This document shows, piece after piece, positions 7,974 to 15,902 of a DNA stretch of 38,999 bases (positions within the stretch are counted from its first letter, which is position 1; the number at the start of each line of letters is the position of its first letter). The notes under the pieces are model-generated. The model made no database searches. It was not told where the DNA came from and worked only from the letters and a program-made list of their open reading frames with translations. The stretch comes from Methanocalculus sp. (GTDB taxonomy: Archaea > Halobacteriota > Methanomicrobia > Methanomicrobiales > Methanocorpusculaceae). A program made the translations under genes and the position numbers. The stretch is from positions 1-38,999 of the forward strand of contig DUKV01000021.1 in NCBI GenBank assembly GCA_013329165.1. The letters are read 5' to 3'.

Positions 7974-8441
7974 ATGAACCCGGAGTGTATGCGTGAGGCG
8001 ATCCGTTTGGCCAGAATCGGGCTATCCGAAGGACAGACTCCCTTTGGTGCCTGTGTCGAATGTAATGGCGAGATCATCGCTTCTGCACACAACCAGGTGT
8101 TTGCAGGTAATGACAGCACCGCCCATGCCGAGATCATTGCGATCAGGGAGGCAGAATCCCGTTTGAAGAGCATCGACCTCGAAGGATGCACCATGTATGC
8201 AACCACCGAACCATGCCCGATGTGTTTTGCCGCATGCCACTGGGCAAAGATAAAACGGATCGTCTATGGAACATCTATTGCGGATGTCCGGGCCCTTGGA
8301 TTTTCAGAGATGACCATCCCAAATACGATCATGCAGGAGATGGGGGGGAGCACCATGGAGATCATCGGCGGCCTCCTCCTTGAAGAGAACCTCTCCCTCC
8401 TCCGTGACTGGGCTGATATCCCGAACAGAAAGATCTACTAA
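7974..8441 (+). CDS. Nucleoside/guanine deaminase, CMP/dCMP deaminase superfamily
   Basis: 155 residues with the zinc-dependent cytidine deaminase fold. The HAE motif (His51, Glu53) supplies one zinc ligand and the proton shuttle; PCPMC (Cys81, Cys84) supplies the others. TPFGACVECNGEIIASAHNQV and the C-terminal extension ending WADIPNRKIY are typical of the guanine deaminase (GuaD) branch rather than tRNA adenosine deaminase, though the substrate cannot be settled from motifs. It would convert guanine to xanthine, or deaminate another base, in purine salvage. The stop codon overlaps by four bases the stop of the convergent MFS gene. No SD is visible. Confidence 0.88.
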   Translation: MNPECMREAIRLARIGLSEGQTPFGACVECNGEIIASAHNQVFAGNDSTAHAEIIAIREAESRLKSIDLEGCTMYATTEPCPMCFAACHWAKIKRIVYGTSIADVRALGFSEMTIPNTIMQEMGGSTMEIIGGLLLEENLSLLRDWADIPNRKIY

Positions 8442-9511
8442 CGTGCCGCAACCCTGCACTGGCAGCGCCCGATGGTAAAGGCGACGGTGACGGCGAAGAT
8501 GGCAGGAACGATAAAGGCTAAGAAGAAAGATGAGAACTCAGCGACAAAACCGGTGAGAAATGGAAGCAGAAACAGTCCGCCATAGGTTGCCGTATTATAG
8601 AGCCCCATCATAGCTCCCTGGGGTGCGCCGGTCTCTGCGAGGAAGGCCAACTGGGAGATGATAACAACCCCGGCAAATGCGCCGAGCAGTGGGAAACCGA
8701 TGGGTGTCAGTAAACAGATGATGACAGATCCGGCGATACCAATTGCTGCGATTCTGATTGTTATAATCGGCTCAAGGCGTATATGCGAGACAAGCAGGAC
8801 CGCAATCATCGTTGCAAGATTCATACTTGCAATAAAGAGTCCGGTTGCAAGGGGTTCATGTCCGCCAAATTCAGGATAGAGGGAGGTTGCCGCCCCGGTT
8901 GTACCGAGGACGACGATAGCAGAGTACCAGAGCCATTTGTACTGGCTCAGGTAACGGGGCACCTCTGTCGGCAGAGCGATCCTCTGTTCTGCTGCCTGCC
9001 TCATAAAAAGTGAAAGAAGAAATGCAACTCCTGAGATGATAGTGAAGAGTGCAAGTCCTGAACGTGGCTCTCCAAGAACAGAAACGATCCAACCGGCTCC
9101 GGCAAGGCCTGCAAGAAGCCCGGCATTTAATGATGCCATAAAGAAACCCGAGAGGCGGGTGTGATCGGGATCGGCATTCAGAAGTGACATTGCAGATGCG
9201 ATCAGAAGCCCTGCGCCCACTCCCTCGACAACCCGTGCAAGGATGAGTATAAGTGGAGAGGCGGAAACCAGGATCACAAATCCAGAAAGTACCGTTATGG
9301 CAAGCCCTGTTCGTATCAGGAGTCGAGAGCCAATCCGATCACTTGCAACCCCGGCAGGGAAGACGGTAACAAGCGCGCCAAAAAAATAGGCTGAAAAGAT
9401 GATCCCCTGAAGGGCTGCGCCTTCTCCAAAAGCAGGCAGTACTGGCACAATGGCATTTGATAGTGCCATCACCGCAAATACTCCAAGAATTGGGGGGATA
9501 TGGTTTTTCAT
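8438..9511 (-). CDS. MFS transporter
   Basis: 357 residues with about eleven hydrophobic segments, somewhat shorter than the usual 390-420 of the family. The motif-A loop between helices 2 and 3 is present (GVASDRIGSRLLIR, about residues 54-67), which identifies the major facilitator superfamily. It probably exports or imports a small solute or drug; nothing in sequence tells which. The start codon follows the aCPSF1 stop codon directly with no gap, so it is probably cotranscribed with psmB and aCPSF1, without evident functional link. The C-terminus is short and ends soon after the last helix. Confidence 0.87.
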   Translation of the reverse strand: MKNHIPPILGVFAVMALSNAIVPVLPAFGEGAALQGIIFSAYFFGALVTVFPAGVASDRIGSRLLIRTGLAITVLSGFVILVSASPLILILARVVEGVGAGLLIASAMSLLNADPDHTRLSGFFMASLNAGLLAGLAGAGWIVSVLGEPRSGLALFTIISGVAFLLSLFMRQAAEQRIALPTEVPRYLSQYKWLWYSAIVVLGTTGAATSLYPEFGGHEPLATGLFIASMNLATMIAVLLVSHIRLEPIITIRIAAIGIAGSVIICLLTPIGFPLLGAFAGVVIISQLAFLAETGAPQGAMMGLYNTATYGGLFLLPFLTGFVAEFSSFFLAFIVPAIFAVTVAFTIGRCQCRVAAR

Positions 9512-11404
9512 CTATACCATTCGATAGGTCTCAAGGTTCATCGGGGAATAGGTCTGGATATGGAACTTTTTGTAGATCGAACTTGCGAGATCGAGTGTTT
9601 TGCTCTCTTCCCCATGGATACAGAATATCTTCTCTGGTTTTGGATGTATCTTGCCAATAAAACTCATCAGCTGTCTCCGATCTGAATGACCTGAGAATCC
9701 TTCGACGGTCATGACTTCGAGATTAATGTTTATTGATCCCTTTGTGCCGATCGGGATCTCACGCCATCCCTTTTGGATACGCCGCCCCAGGGTTCCATCT
9801 GCCTGATAACCGACAAAAACAAGAGTATTGCGTTCATCTGCAGCGAGGTTATGGAGATATTCTATGACAGGTCCTCCATTCATCATTCCGGATGTAGTGA
9901 TGATGACGGACGGATCACCATTGATCACAGCCTCACGCTTATCAGACGAATCTACCTGCTCGAAACATTCAGAAAGGAACGGGTTCAATCCCTCGCGGAA
10001 GATCTGGTTTCTAAGATCCGAATTTAAGTATTCGGGATAGGTGGTATGGATGGCTGTTGCCTCTTTGATCATGCCATCTAGGAAGATCTTTACAGACGGA
10101 AGTTCACCTTTTCTGATGCCCTCCTCAAGCGCCAGCATCACTTCCTGTGATCGTCCAACCGCAAATGCAGGGATGATCACTTTGCCCCCACGTTCGATTG
10201 TCCTTTTGATCACATCGTACAGCTTCATCTCTGCATCCCTTCGTGCAGGAGTCATATCATGAGATGCACCATAGGTACTCTCCATAAAGATCGCCTCAAG
10301 GCGTGGAAAGTTGGAAGTTGCCGGATTGAAGAGGCGGCTTTTACTGTAATTGAAGTCGCCGGTAAAAGCAATATTGTACAGCCCGTCCCCGACATGGAAA
10401 TGTGCTATAGCGGATCCAAGAATATGTCCTGCGTTATGGAATGTCAGTTTAATATCGGGGGCAATATCGGTGACAGATCCGTAATTCAGGGTGATGGAAT
10501 TCCTGACGTACTGTTTCACTTCATTTGAGGAGTATGGGGCAGGACGATCTTCTTTTCTGATCACATCGAGATAGTCGAGCTGAAGCATCGAGGAGAGATC
10601 CCTGGTGGGTGGTGTCGAATAGACGGGACCGGAAAACCCATACCTGAAAAGGAGCGGGATCAATGCGCAATGGTCAAGATGTGCATGGGTGAGGACGACT
10701 GCATCAAGATTGGTCAATGGCTGAATCTCTGGGACACCGAGGAAGGGGGTTGCACCATTCGTTGCACCGGGCTTCTCCCCGCAGTCGATGAGTATCCGGC
10801 TTTCCGGTGTTGAGAGAAGAAAAGCAGCCCGTCCAACTTCGCGGCAACAACCAAGGGTGGTAACCCTGACCCATTGATCCTTGGTATTGATATCCCGGTG
10901 AATCCTCCTCCCGCTCATCCGGAGGAATTCTTTCCTCTCATCACGGTTTGCCCGGAGATATTGTCGGATCTGTTTGACAGTAGAGCTCTCGATTGGGGGT
11001 GTCCTGACAACCTTTGGGGACCAGCCGATACTCTTTGTGATATCCCGTAACGTTGATCCATTCTTACCGATGACGACACCTGGCTTTTCTGCCTCGATCA
11101 ATGCCTCTCCGGTATCAGGATCAAAGAATATGTCGGTGATGCCCCCATTTTCCGGTACAATTCTGACAATCTCATCATATGCCTTCTCAGGATCCTCGAG
11201 AATGGTGGGGCGAACAACAATCCGCTTTCTCAGATCACGTGCAAGCACCCTGATCAGATCTGCCTGATCTGCAAATTGTTTGGGATCATCTGTGTAGATG
11301 ACAAGCTCAGGCCCTTCGAATTCGACATTGGAGACCGTTATACCGGAAGGTACCTTACGGTTGATTAGCTCTTTCAGCTCTTTGAGTCTATCCTCAATTA
11401 ACAT
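9512..11404 (-). CDS. aCPSF1/FttA, KH-domain beta-CASP ribonuclease and transcription termination factor
   Basis: 630 residues, the standard length for the archaeal family. Residues 1-150 hold two KH-like domains, the second with GVVIGKNGSTLRDI. A metallo-beta-lactamase domain follows, with the zinc motif HAHLDH, then TGDFNYSKSRLFNP and the beta-CASP insert (FAVGRSQEVMLAL), and at the C-terminal end GFSGHSDRRQLMSF. All metal-binding motifs look intact. The protein cuts nascent RNA at U-rich sites and terminates transcription in euryarchaea, working with RNA polymerase and Spt4/5. It lies 28 bases after psmB, a neighbourhood often conserved in archaea. The ATG at 11404 is preceded by AGGAAG. 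Two T tracts in the intergenic gap could be a termination site. Confidence 0.95.
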   Translation of the reverse strand: MLIEDRLKELKELINRKVPSGITVSNVEFEGPELVIYTDDPKQFADQADLIRVLARDLRKRIVVRPTILEDPEKAYDEIVRIVPENGGITDIFFDPDTGEALIEAEKPGVVIGKNGSTLRDITKSIGWSPKVVRTPPIESSTVKQIRQYLRANRDERKEFLRMSGRRIHRDINTKDQWVRVTTLGCCREVGRAAFLLSTPESRILIDCGEKPGATNGATPFLGVPEIQPLTNLDAVVLTHAHLDHCALIPLLFRYGFSGPVYSTPPTRDLSSMLQLDYLDVIRKEDRPAPYSSNEVKQYVRNSITLNYGSVTDIAPDIKLTFHNAGHILGSAIAHFHVGDGLYNIAFTGDFNYSKSRLFNPATSNFPRLEAIFMESTYGASHDMTPARRDAEMKLYDVIKRTIERGGKVIIPAFAVGRSQEVMLALEEGIRKGELPSVKIFLDGMIKEATAIHTTYPEYLNSDLRNQIFREGLNPFLSECFEQVDSSDKREAVINGDPSVIITTSGMMNGGPVIEYLHNLAADERNTLVFVGYQADGTLGRRIQKGWREIPIGTKGSININLEVMTVEGFSGHSDRRQLMSFIGKIHPKPEKIFCIHGEESKTLDLASSIYKKFHIQTYSPMNLETYRMV

Positions 11405-11415
11405 GGAATCTTCCT

Positions 11416-11432
11416 AAAAAAGTTTAAAAAAA
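11416..11432 (-). terminator. Tandem T tracts between psmB and aCPSF1
   Basis: Read on the minus strand, the psmB stop codon is followed at once by seven T (11432-11426), then AAAC, then six T (11421-11416), then the SD and start of aCPSF1. Archaeal polymerase terminates at such U-rich tracts, assisted by aCPSF1 itself. Confidence 0.6.
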
Positions 11433-12074
11433 TTAAGTGCGAAGGGTTTTGACAACCTTTTCAAGTGTGCTGTCATCAACAACTTCGAATTTCCCCTTGG
11501 TAATGACAGCCAGCTGGAACCCTTCACCAGAACCTGCATCACGCCTCATGGCAGATTGTAAGGCACGAACCGCAAGCTCGATTGCTTCTTTTTCCGAGAG
11601 ACCTGCTTTATACCTGTCTTCAAGCACACCAAATGCCATCGGCGATCCCGATCCGGTTGCAACAAAGTCATCCTCTCGTGTTGCACCGCCCATTGCATCA
11701 ACCGAATACACAGAAGGTCCCGTCTCATCTATCCCGCCAACAAGGAGCTGAACATAATAGGGGAAGTAACGGTTCTGGTTTAAGTAATTTGAGAGGAGAG
11801 TTGCCGATGCTCCAACAGAGATCTGTGTCCTCCTCCGGATCTGATAGAGATTACTCTCAACACTCATCAGTCTTGCAAGCTGCTGGGCATCTCCGACACC
11901 GCCGGCAGTTGTCATGCCGATGCTATCGGTAATCTGATAGATCTTCTTTGCTTTTTTGCTTGCGATCATATACCCCATCGTTGCCCGCTTCTCTGTTGCG
12001 AGCACGACTCCCTCTGAGAAGACAATCCCTATGGTTGTCGTTCCCTTCATAATCTCCTGTGGCTGCTGCATCAT
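11433..12074 (-). CDS. psmB: Proteasome beta subunit
   Basis: 213 residues from the start at 12074. A short propeptide ending in MKG is followed by the catalytic T-T-T-I-G. With the mature Thr as residue 1, Lys33 lies in ASKKAKK and Glu17 stands where Asp17 usually is; the SGSP(MAFG) segment near mature residue 130 supplies the catalytic serine region. It forms the inner, proteolytic rings of the 20S core; the alpha subunit gene is not in the window. An upstream in-frame ATG at 12122 would add 16 residues, but it is too near the TATA-like ATATTTATC (about 12138-12146), and a GGGGG SD stands before 12074, so the later start is preferred. It lies upstream of aCPSF1 on one strand. Confidence 0.93.
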   Translation of the reverse strand: MMQQPQEIMKGTTTIGIVFSEGVVLATEKRATMGYMIASKKAKKIYQITDSIGMTTAGGVGDAQQLARLMSVESNLYQIRRRTQISVGASATLLSNYLNQNRYFPYYVQLLVGGIDETGPSVYSVDAMGGATREDDFVATGSGSPMAFGVLEDRYKAGLSEKEAIELAVRALQSAMRRDAGSGEGFQLAVITKGKFEVVDDSTLEKVVKTLRT

Positions 12075-12151
12075 AATATGCCCCCAAAAATCAAATTGAA
12101 AAAATGGTTGGTATTGTTCCATATTTTAGTGATTACTTATGATAAATATTC

Positions 12152-13000
12152 TTATTGTGGCGTGTAGTCGAGAAGTGCCCTGATGAGCTCCCGATCATAA
12201 AGCATTGAGACGAGCCTGTTGTCCCCGTTGATGATAGGCAGTTGATCAACGCGACCTCTCTTCATCTTCAAGGCACATTCCGAAACTCCTGCGTTGGTTG
12301 GCACGGCAATAACCTTTTTGACCATGGCAAGCTTCACAGGTTTTGTTGGAAGCTGAATCCGGGAGATGCCATACGAGATCATATGCATATCACGGATACT
12401 CTCCCAGGTCCATTCATCATCATCGGTCCCATTTGAAAAGTCGCTTACCTCGACATCGTCCTCAATACAGGAGCACCTGATGAGATCACGTTCGGTAATG
12501 ATGCCTTCAAGCCTGCTTTCAGAATCAAGAATGGCAATCGCATCGACATGGGCAATCTCCATGATACGTCCGACAATTGTGAGGGGCGTTTCATTCCAGA
12601 GAGCAAATGTCCGTGCGATGTATCGGTTTTTAATCTCATCTTTGATCTTCAGCTGGGCGACTGCTCCAACGAGATCAGCAACGCTGATGATTCCAATGAG
12701 CTTATCGTCTTCAATGACCGGAAGTCGCCTGATATTATTCGTAATGATTATGTCTGCTGCCTCTCTCAGGGTTGCATCTGGCGATATTGAGATCGGGTCG
12801 TGGGTCATCAACAGTGCGATCTGTGTCTCATGAGGATTGCTGAGAAGATCTTTTCTTGTGATGATCCCGATACATTTCCCGTCTTTCATCACAGGAACGC
12901 CGCTGATCCCGGTTCTTTTCAGAATTTTCAGGATCTCATCCCTGTTTGCGGGAGTGTCGGCTGTGACTACATTTTTTGTCATGTAATCACGAACGATCAT
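12152..13000 (-). CDS. Four-CBS-domain regulatory protein
   Basis: 282 residues made of four CBS motifs in two Bateman pairs: MIVRDYMTKNVVTADTP start, LLMTHDPISISPDATLREAA second, TPLTIVGRIMEIAHVDAIAI third, and AMVKKVIAVPTNAGVSECAL fourth. Each is followed by the usual G-I-I-T/S-x-x-D-L segment (GIITRKDL, GIISVADL, GIITERDL, SMLYDREL). There is no attached enzyme domain. CBS pairs bind adenosine nucleotides such as AMP, ATP or S-adenosylmethionine, so it is probably a cytoplasmic energy-state sensor. It starts five bases after the UspA stop, a pairing that supports a stress or energy-charge role. Partner protein unknown. Confidence 0.9.
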   Translation of the reverse strand: MIVRDYMTKNVVTADTPANRDEILKILKRTGISGVPVMKDGKCIGIITRKDLLSNPHETQIALLMTHDPISISPDATLREAADIIITNNIRRLPVIEDDKLIGIISVADLVGAVAQLKIKDEIKNRYIARTFALWNETPLTIVGRIMEIAHVDAIAILDSESRLEGIITERDLIRCSCIEDDVEVSDFSNGTDDDEWTWESIRDMHMISYGISRIQLPTKPVKLAMVKKVIAVPTNAGVSECALKMKRGRVDQLPIINGDNRLVSMLYDRELIRALLDYTPQ

Positions 13001-13005
13001 TGTGC

Positions 13006-13434
13006 TTATACCCTCACCACCATGGTCGAAACATTACTGTACTTCACGACATGGGCAGAGACGCTCCCGATCAAGAGGCGGTCGACCGGGGACTTGCCTC
13101 GCGATCCAACAATGATCAGATCGGCATTCACTTCATCGGCGACGCTGAGGATTTCATTACCTGCATGTCCGGAGAGGAGATGTTTTGTGAGTGTTATCCC
13201 GGCATCGGCAGCTTTTTTCTCTGCCTTATCCAGCGCCTCGGTCCCCTCCTTTTCGAGAAGACTATAGATGACCTCCCATGTATTGTCTATCGGAACAGAT
13301 GATATAAGCCCTGTCTCAATGACATAGACTGCATGGAGATGTGCCTTGAACCCACGTGCAAGCTCAATGGCTTTATCCAGAGCATTCATTCCAATTTCAG
13401 AGCCGTCAATTGCAACCAGGAGTGTGTGAAACAT
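13006..13434 (-). CDS. Universal stress protein, UspA family
   Basis: 142 residues with the Rossmann-like Usp fold. The first strand is MFHTLLVAIDGSEIGMNAL and the C-terminal ATP-binding loop is IIVGSRGKSPVDRLLIGSVS, with the G-x2-G-x9-G-S pattern of ATP-binding members. It probably is a homodimeric nucleotide-binding stress protein. An in-frame ATG four codons upstream (13446) exists, but GGTGG five bases before the ATG at 13434 and the family's usual N-terminus favour the latter. It heads a minus-strand run with the CBS protein. Confidence 0.9.
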   Translation of the reverse strand: MFHTLLVAIDGSEIGMNALDKAIELARGFKAHLHAVYVIETGLISSVPIDNTWEVIYSLLEKEGTEALDKAEKKAADAGITLTKHLLSGHAGNEILSVADEVNADLIIVGSRGKSPVDRLLIGSVSAHVVKYSNVSTMVVRV

Positions 13435-13477
13435 ATATACCACCAAAATCAGTTCTTAATAATTAGGTGGTTATCAA

Positions 13478-14509
13478 TTAAAAAAGAATTCTATCAAGAT
13501 GGCAGGAACCTCCTCGTGAGATCACTGTCCTGACAGGGTCCCGGGAGCACATCAAATTGGATCGCTCGGGATTTATCTCAATAATTGAAGCCTTTTTCCC
13601 CTCTTCAATCCAGTATGGGTCTTTTGTGAGGGCTGATCCAGCAATTCCCATCTCAAGAATGGTGCGCGCGGAAATATCCGCGATCACAGAGAGAAATGCC
13701 ATCTCGCGCCAGAGATCCGGCTGAACAAACATCGCATTATCTGTGCCGAGGAAGACTCTGCATCCAAGATCGATCATCTCTTGAACCGGCGGATGATCCG
13801 GCGATCTGGTTACCCCAAGGATCCAGTTTGATCGTGGACAGATGACAATCGGTATTCCTTCATCAGCGCAGCGCCTGAGATCTTTTCGGCGGGCATGAGT
13901 GCAGTGGATGAGAAGATCGGGCTCATAAGCCAGTGCCCCCTCCATGTCATCCGAATCTCGCTCCCCGGCATGGATTGCAATCATACGGCCGGCACGACGG
14001 GCAGCCTCAATTCCCTGCTCAAGATCTATGATGTCACGGACGCTGCTGATCCCATAACCCTCTGAGGTGAACTCGCCGCCTTCCCTTCCGAAGATAACCG
14101 GCTGAGTGGCACAATCAGCGGCAGCCTCCCGAAGCGCATCAACACCTTCGACCCCCCCTTCACGAAAATCAGCAAAGCCCGCACATCCTGTCTGCTCCAT
14201 AACCCCTATCGTCGCGTGCATGGCAGAGACAAGGTGACCTCTTTCTGTCGCGCGCAGAATCCGGTGTTTCAATCCATCGGGCGGTGAAACAATCGACTCC
14301 AGGTTCCCATCGACAGGCAGATCCATTGCCACGGTATCACCGATATGAGTGTGAGCATTGAAGAGTGCAGGGAGGATCCAGCGTTTCCGTGGATTTTTTA
14401 CCTCTTCAATCGATCTGATGATTCCATCTGTAATTTCAATTTGAACCGGCCGGAGTGATAATTCATCACCTAAAAATGCGACCCCCTCAATGGAGGCATC
14501 AATCTCCAT
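13478..14509 (-). CDS. Amidohydrolase (cytosine deaminase/chlorohydrolase-like)
   Basis: 343 residues of the metal-dependent TIM-barrel amidohydrolase superfamily. The metal motif NAHTHIGD (His53, His55) follows a small N-terminal beta domain. Further ligands are in IAIHAGERD and LLIHCTHAR, and the catalytic Asp in FLGTDNAMF. The spacing suits deaminases acting on nucleobases or related ring compounds with one metal ion. The substrate is unknown. Known archaeal relatives include 5-methylthioadenosine/adenosine-type deaminases, but those are usually longer (about 420 residues). It is divergent from secG, with a shared promoter region, and ends 44 bases before the UspA start on the same strand. 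Confidence 0.85.
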   Translation of the reverse strand: MEIDASIEGVAFLGDELSLRPVQIEITDGIIRSIEEVKNPRKRWILPALFNAHTHIGDTVAMDLPVDGNLESIVSPPDGLKHRILRATERGHLVSAMHATIGVMEQTGCAGFADFREGGVEGVDALREAAADCATQPVIFGREGGEFTSEGYGISSVRDIIDLEQGIEAARRAGRMIAIHAGERDSDDMEGALAYEPDLLIHCTHARRKDLRRCADEGIPIVICPRSNWILGVTRSPDHPPVQEMIDLGCRVFLGTDNAMFVQPDLWREMAFLSVIADISARTILEMGIAGSALTKDPYWIEEGKKASIIEINPERSNLMCSRDPVRTVISRGGSCHLDRILF

Positions 14510-14530
14510 AGCCTACTTATAGACCGTTTG

Positions 14531-14541
14531 TTTAAATATAT
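14531..14541. promoter_or_regulatory. Shared bidirectional TATA region for secG and the amidohydrolase
   Basis: TTTAAATATAT reads as a TATA box on both strands. On the plus strand it stands about 25 bases before the secG ATG at 14562, and on the minus strand about 27 bases before the amidohydrolase ATG at 14509. Neither gene has room for a second promoter in the 52-base gap, and both mRNAs would be nearly leaderless. Confidence 0.6.
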
Positions 14542-14561
14542 GTACGGAGAAACCTGTCTGC

Positions 14562-14720
14562 ATGGCAAAGAAGAAAGGTGGAAGAATGATCTCCTCCGCA
14601 GGCCTTGTCACCTATTATGAAAGCGAGGACAGGCGTCAGGTCACTATTGATCCAAAAACCGTGCTCGCGGTAGGAATTGGCCTTGGAGTCTTTATCTTTA
14701 TTATGAATCTCATATACTAA
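14562..14720 (+). CDS. secG: Archaeal preprotein translocase Sec61-beta subunit
   Basis: 52 residues: MAKKKGGRMISSAGLVTYYE, then the D-P-K-T-V-L signature, then a single membrane helix ending in FIFIMNLIY. Length, basic N-terminus, S-S-A-G-L-V/I-x-Y-[FY]-E motif and single C-terminal helix match archaeal Sec61-beta exactly. It is the small tail-anchored partner of SecYE in the protein-conducting channel. It is probably translated from a leaderless mRNA. Its stop codon is one base from the stop codon of convergent cofE. Confidence 0.93.
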   Translation: MAKKKGGRMISSAGLVTYYESEDRRQVTIDPKTVLAVGIGLGVFIFIMNLIY

Positions 14721-14721
14721 C

Positions 14722-15465
14722 TCATCGTCCCTTTTTCAGGGCTTCTTTGATGATATCTTCTGATTCCTCAAAATAGATCATATTGTGCCCGCTCCAGGTC
14801 CCCATGTTCCTGAAGACAACTGCCGGAACTCCCTTGTTACTCTCTCCCATCACGAAATTTGCAAAGCCTGCTATTTCATCCACAACTGCTTCTTCTGTGA
14901 TGAGGAGTTCATGGCCAAAGAGATCATGTTCGCCACGGAAGTCACGGATGCCGGTCATCCCACTCCATCCGATCGCATGACCGGTCTGACCCCGCCGGAA
15001 TGCCCGGCCACAGGTATCGGTCAGGATAACACGTATATCGACACCTGCCATCTCCCTGATTGCCGATCGGATCGCTTCAGCCGCACCCATCGGATCTGCG
15101 GGGAGAAGAATGACAATGCCATCCTCCACATTGCTGTGATCGACACCTGCCCTGACACCGATATGACCGGAGGTAAGTCTTGAAAGGATGAAGGGGTGAT
15201 CAAGGATGATCTCAACAGATGAGTCAAGAACAGCCTGGACAAAGCACGGGTCTTCGCGGGTGAGGGAAGCAATCCTCTCTGCTTCAGGGGTGGGCGTGAT
15301 ATCGGCAAGATTCCTGATATTTCCCACTGACTTGGAATAGACAGAACTGGCGACACAGAGAATGTCCCCCTCCACAAGAGCGATCCTCTCGGAGATGAGC
15401 CCGGCGAGATCATCACCTGGCTGGATAATAGGGAGGTCTTCGACCCCGATAACTTCAATTGACAT
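14722..15465 (-). CDS. cofE: Coenzyme F420-0:L-glutamate ligase
   Basis: 247 residues, the usual archaeal length. The enzyme adds gamma-linked glutamates to F420-0 with GTP, giving the F420-2 form used by methanogen dehydrogenases. Family landmarks include VEGDILCVASSVYSKSVGN, SGHIGVRAGVDHSNV, VILTDTCGRAFRRGQTGHAI and GVPAVVFRNMG. The ATG at 15465 is preferred to an in-frame TTG three codons upstream. A 14-base perfect palindrome covers the promoter position. The gene is divergent from the DUF1922 gene and convergent with secG. Confidence 0.93.
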   Translation of the reverse strand: MSIEVIGVEDLPIIQPGDDLAGLISERIALVEGDILCVASSVYSKSVGNIRNLADITPTPEAERIASLTREDPCFVQAVLDSSVEIILDHPFILSRLTSGHIGVRAGVDHSNVEDGIVILLPADPMGAAEAIRSAIREMAGVDIRVILTDTCGRAFRRGQTGHAIGWSGMTGIRDFRGEHDLFGHELLITEEAVVDEIAGFANFVMGESNKGVPAVVFRNMGTWSGHNMIYFEESEDIIKEALKKGR

Positions 15466-15492
15466 TTCGCTCAATTCTGTTATCTGCTGGAT

Positions 15493-15506
15493 AGAGATTA
15501 ATCTCT
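15493..15506. promoter_or_regulatory. Perfect palindrome at the cofE promoter
   Basis: AGAGATTAATCTCT is a perfect 14-base palindrome centred about 34 bases before the cofE ATG. Its central ATTAAT could be part of the TATA element, so a bound dimer would block the promoter. Confidence 0.45.
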
Positions 15507-15551
15507 TTGTTGAGGTGTTTACTATCCTCAGGGCAGAAGAGGGAGGATACA

Positions 15552-15587
15552 GTATCGGATCGGGATCTTCCGATCACCTTCCGATAC
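15552..15587. promoter_or_regulatory. Nested inverted repeats upstream of the DUF1922 gene
   Basis: Outer arms GTATCGGA (15552-15559) and TCCGATAC (15580-15587) enclose inner arms GATCGG (15558-15563) and CCGATC (15570-15575); all are perfect. The block directly precedes a TATA-like TTTATCCTTAAA (15589-15600), which is about 25 bases before the ATG at 15622. It is placed as an activator or repressor site, or a hairpin in DNA. Confidence 0.5.
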
Positions 15588-15621
15588 CTTTATCCTTAAA
15601 TCCGTACATCTTCGGGTATCT

Positions 15622-15894
15622 ATGTATCTCGTCATCCGGTGTCCGGGGTGCCGGTCATTCACGTATATGGATCACCTACAGCAGCGCAAACTCTGCCCGG
15701 TCTGTGGAGAGATCATCAGTTCACAGAAGGTACCTGTCTATATTGAGGTGCAGACGTATGCCGAAGCCGATCAGATCGTCTCACAGCTTGAGGAGTATCT
15801 GAGAAAGACACAGCAGGGCGATCTCACCGATGATGAGATTGCCCGCCTCCGCGCCACCTATGCACGATGGGTGAAAGCGCACATACCGGTGTAA
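15622..15894 (+). CDS. DUF1922-like zinc-ribbon protein
   Basis: 90 residues. Two knuckles, CPGC (Cys8, Cys11) and CPVC (Cys25, Cys28), form a zinc ribbon. A helical tail, TYAEADQIVSQLEEYLRK, follows. The pattern MYLVIRC-P-G-C matches the small DUF1922 family known from Methanothermobacter and other methanogens, of known fold but unknown function. The extra 20 residues at the C-terminus form another helix. It is monocistronic, divergent from cofE, and its stop lies eight bases from the stop of fwdC on the other strand. Confidence 0.75.
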   Translation: MYLVIRCPGCRSFTYMDHLQQRKLCPVCGEIISSQKVPVYIEVQTYAEADQIVSQLEEYLRKTQQGDLTDDEIARLRATYARWVKAHIPV

Positions 15895-15902
15895 CAGCCA
15901 GT

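Noticed and set aside
12075..12122. ATG at 12122 as start of psmB
   Set aside because: It would give an unusually long propeptide and lies too close to the TATA-like element; a GGGGG SD precedes 12074.
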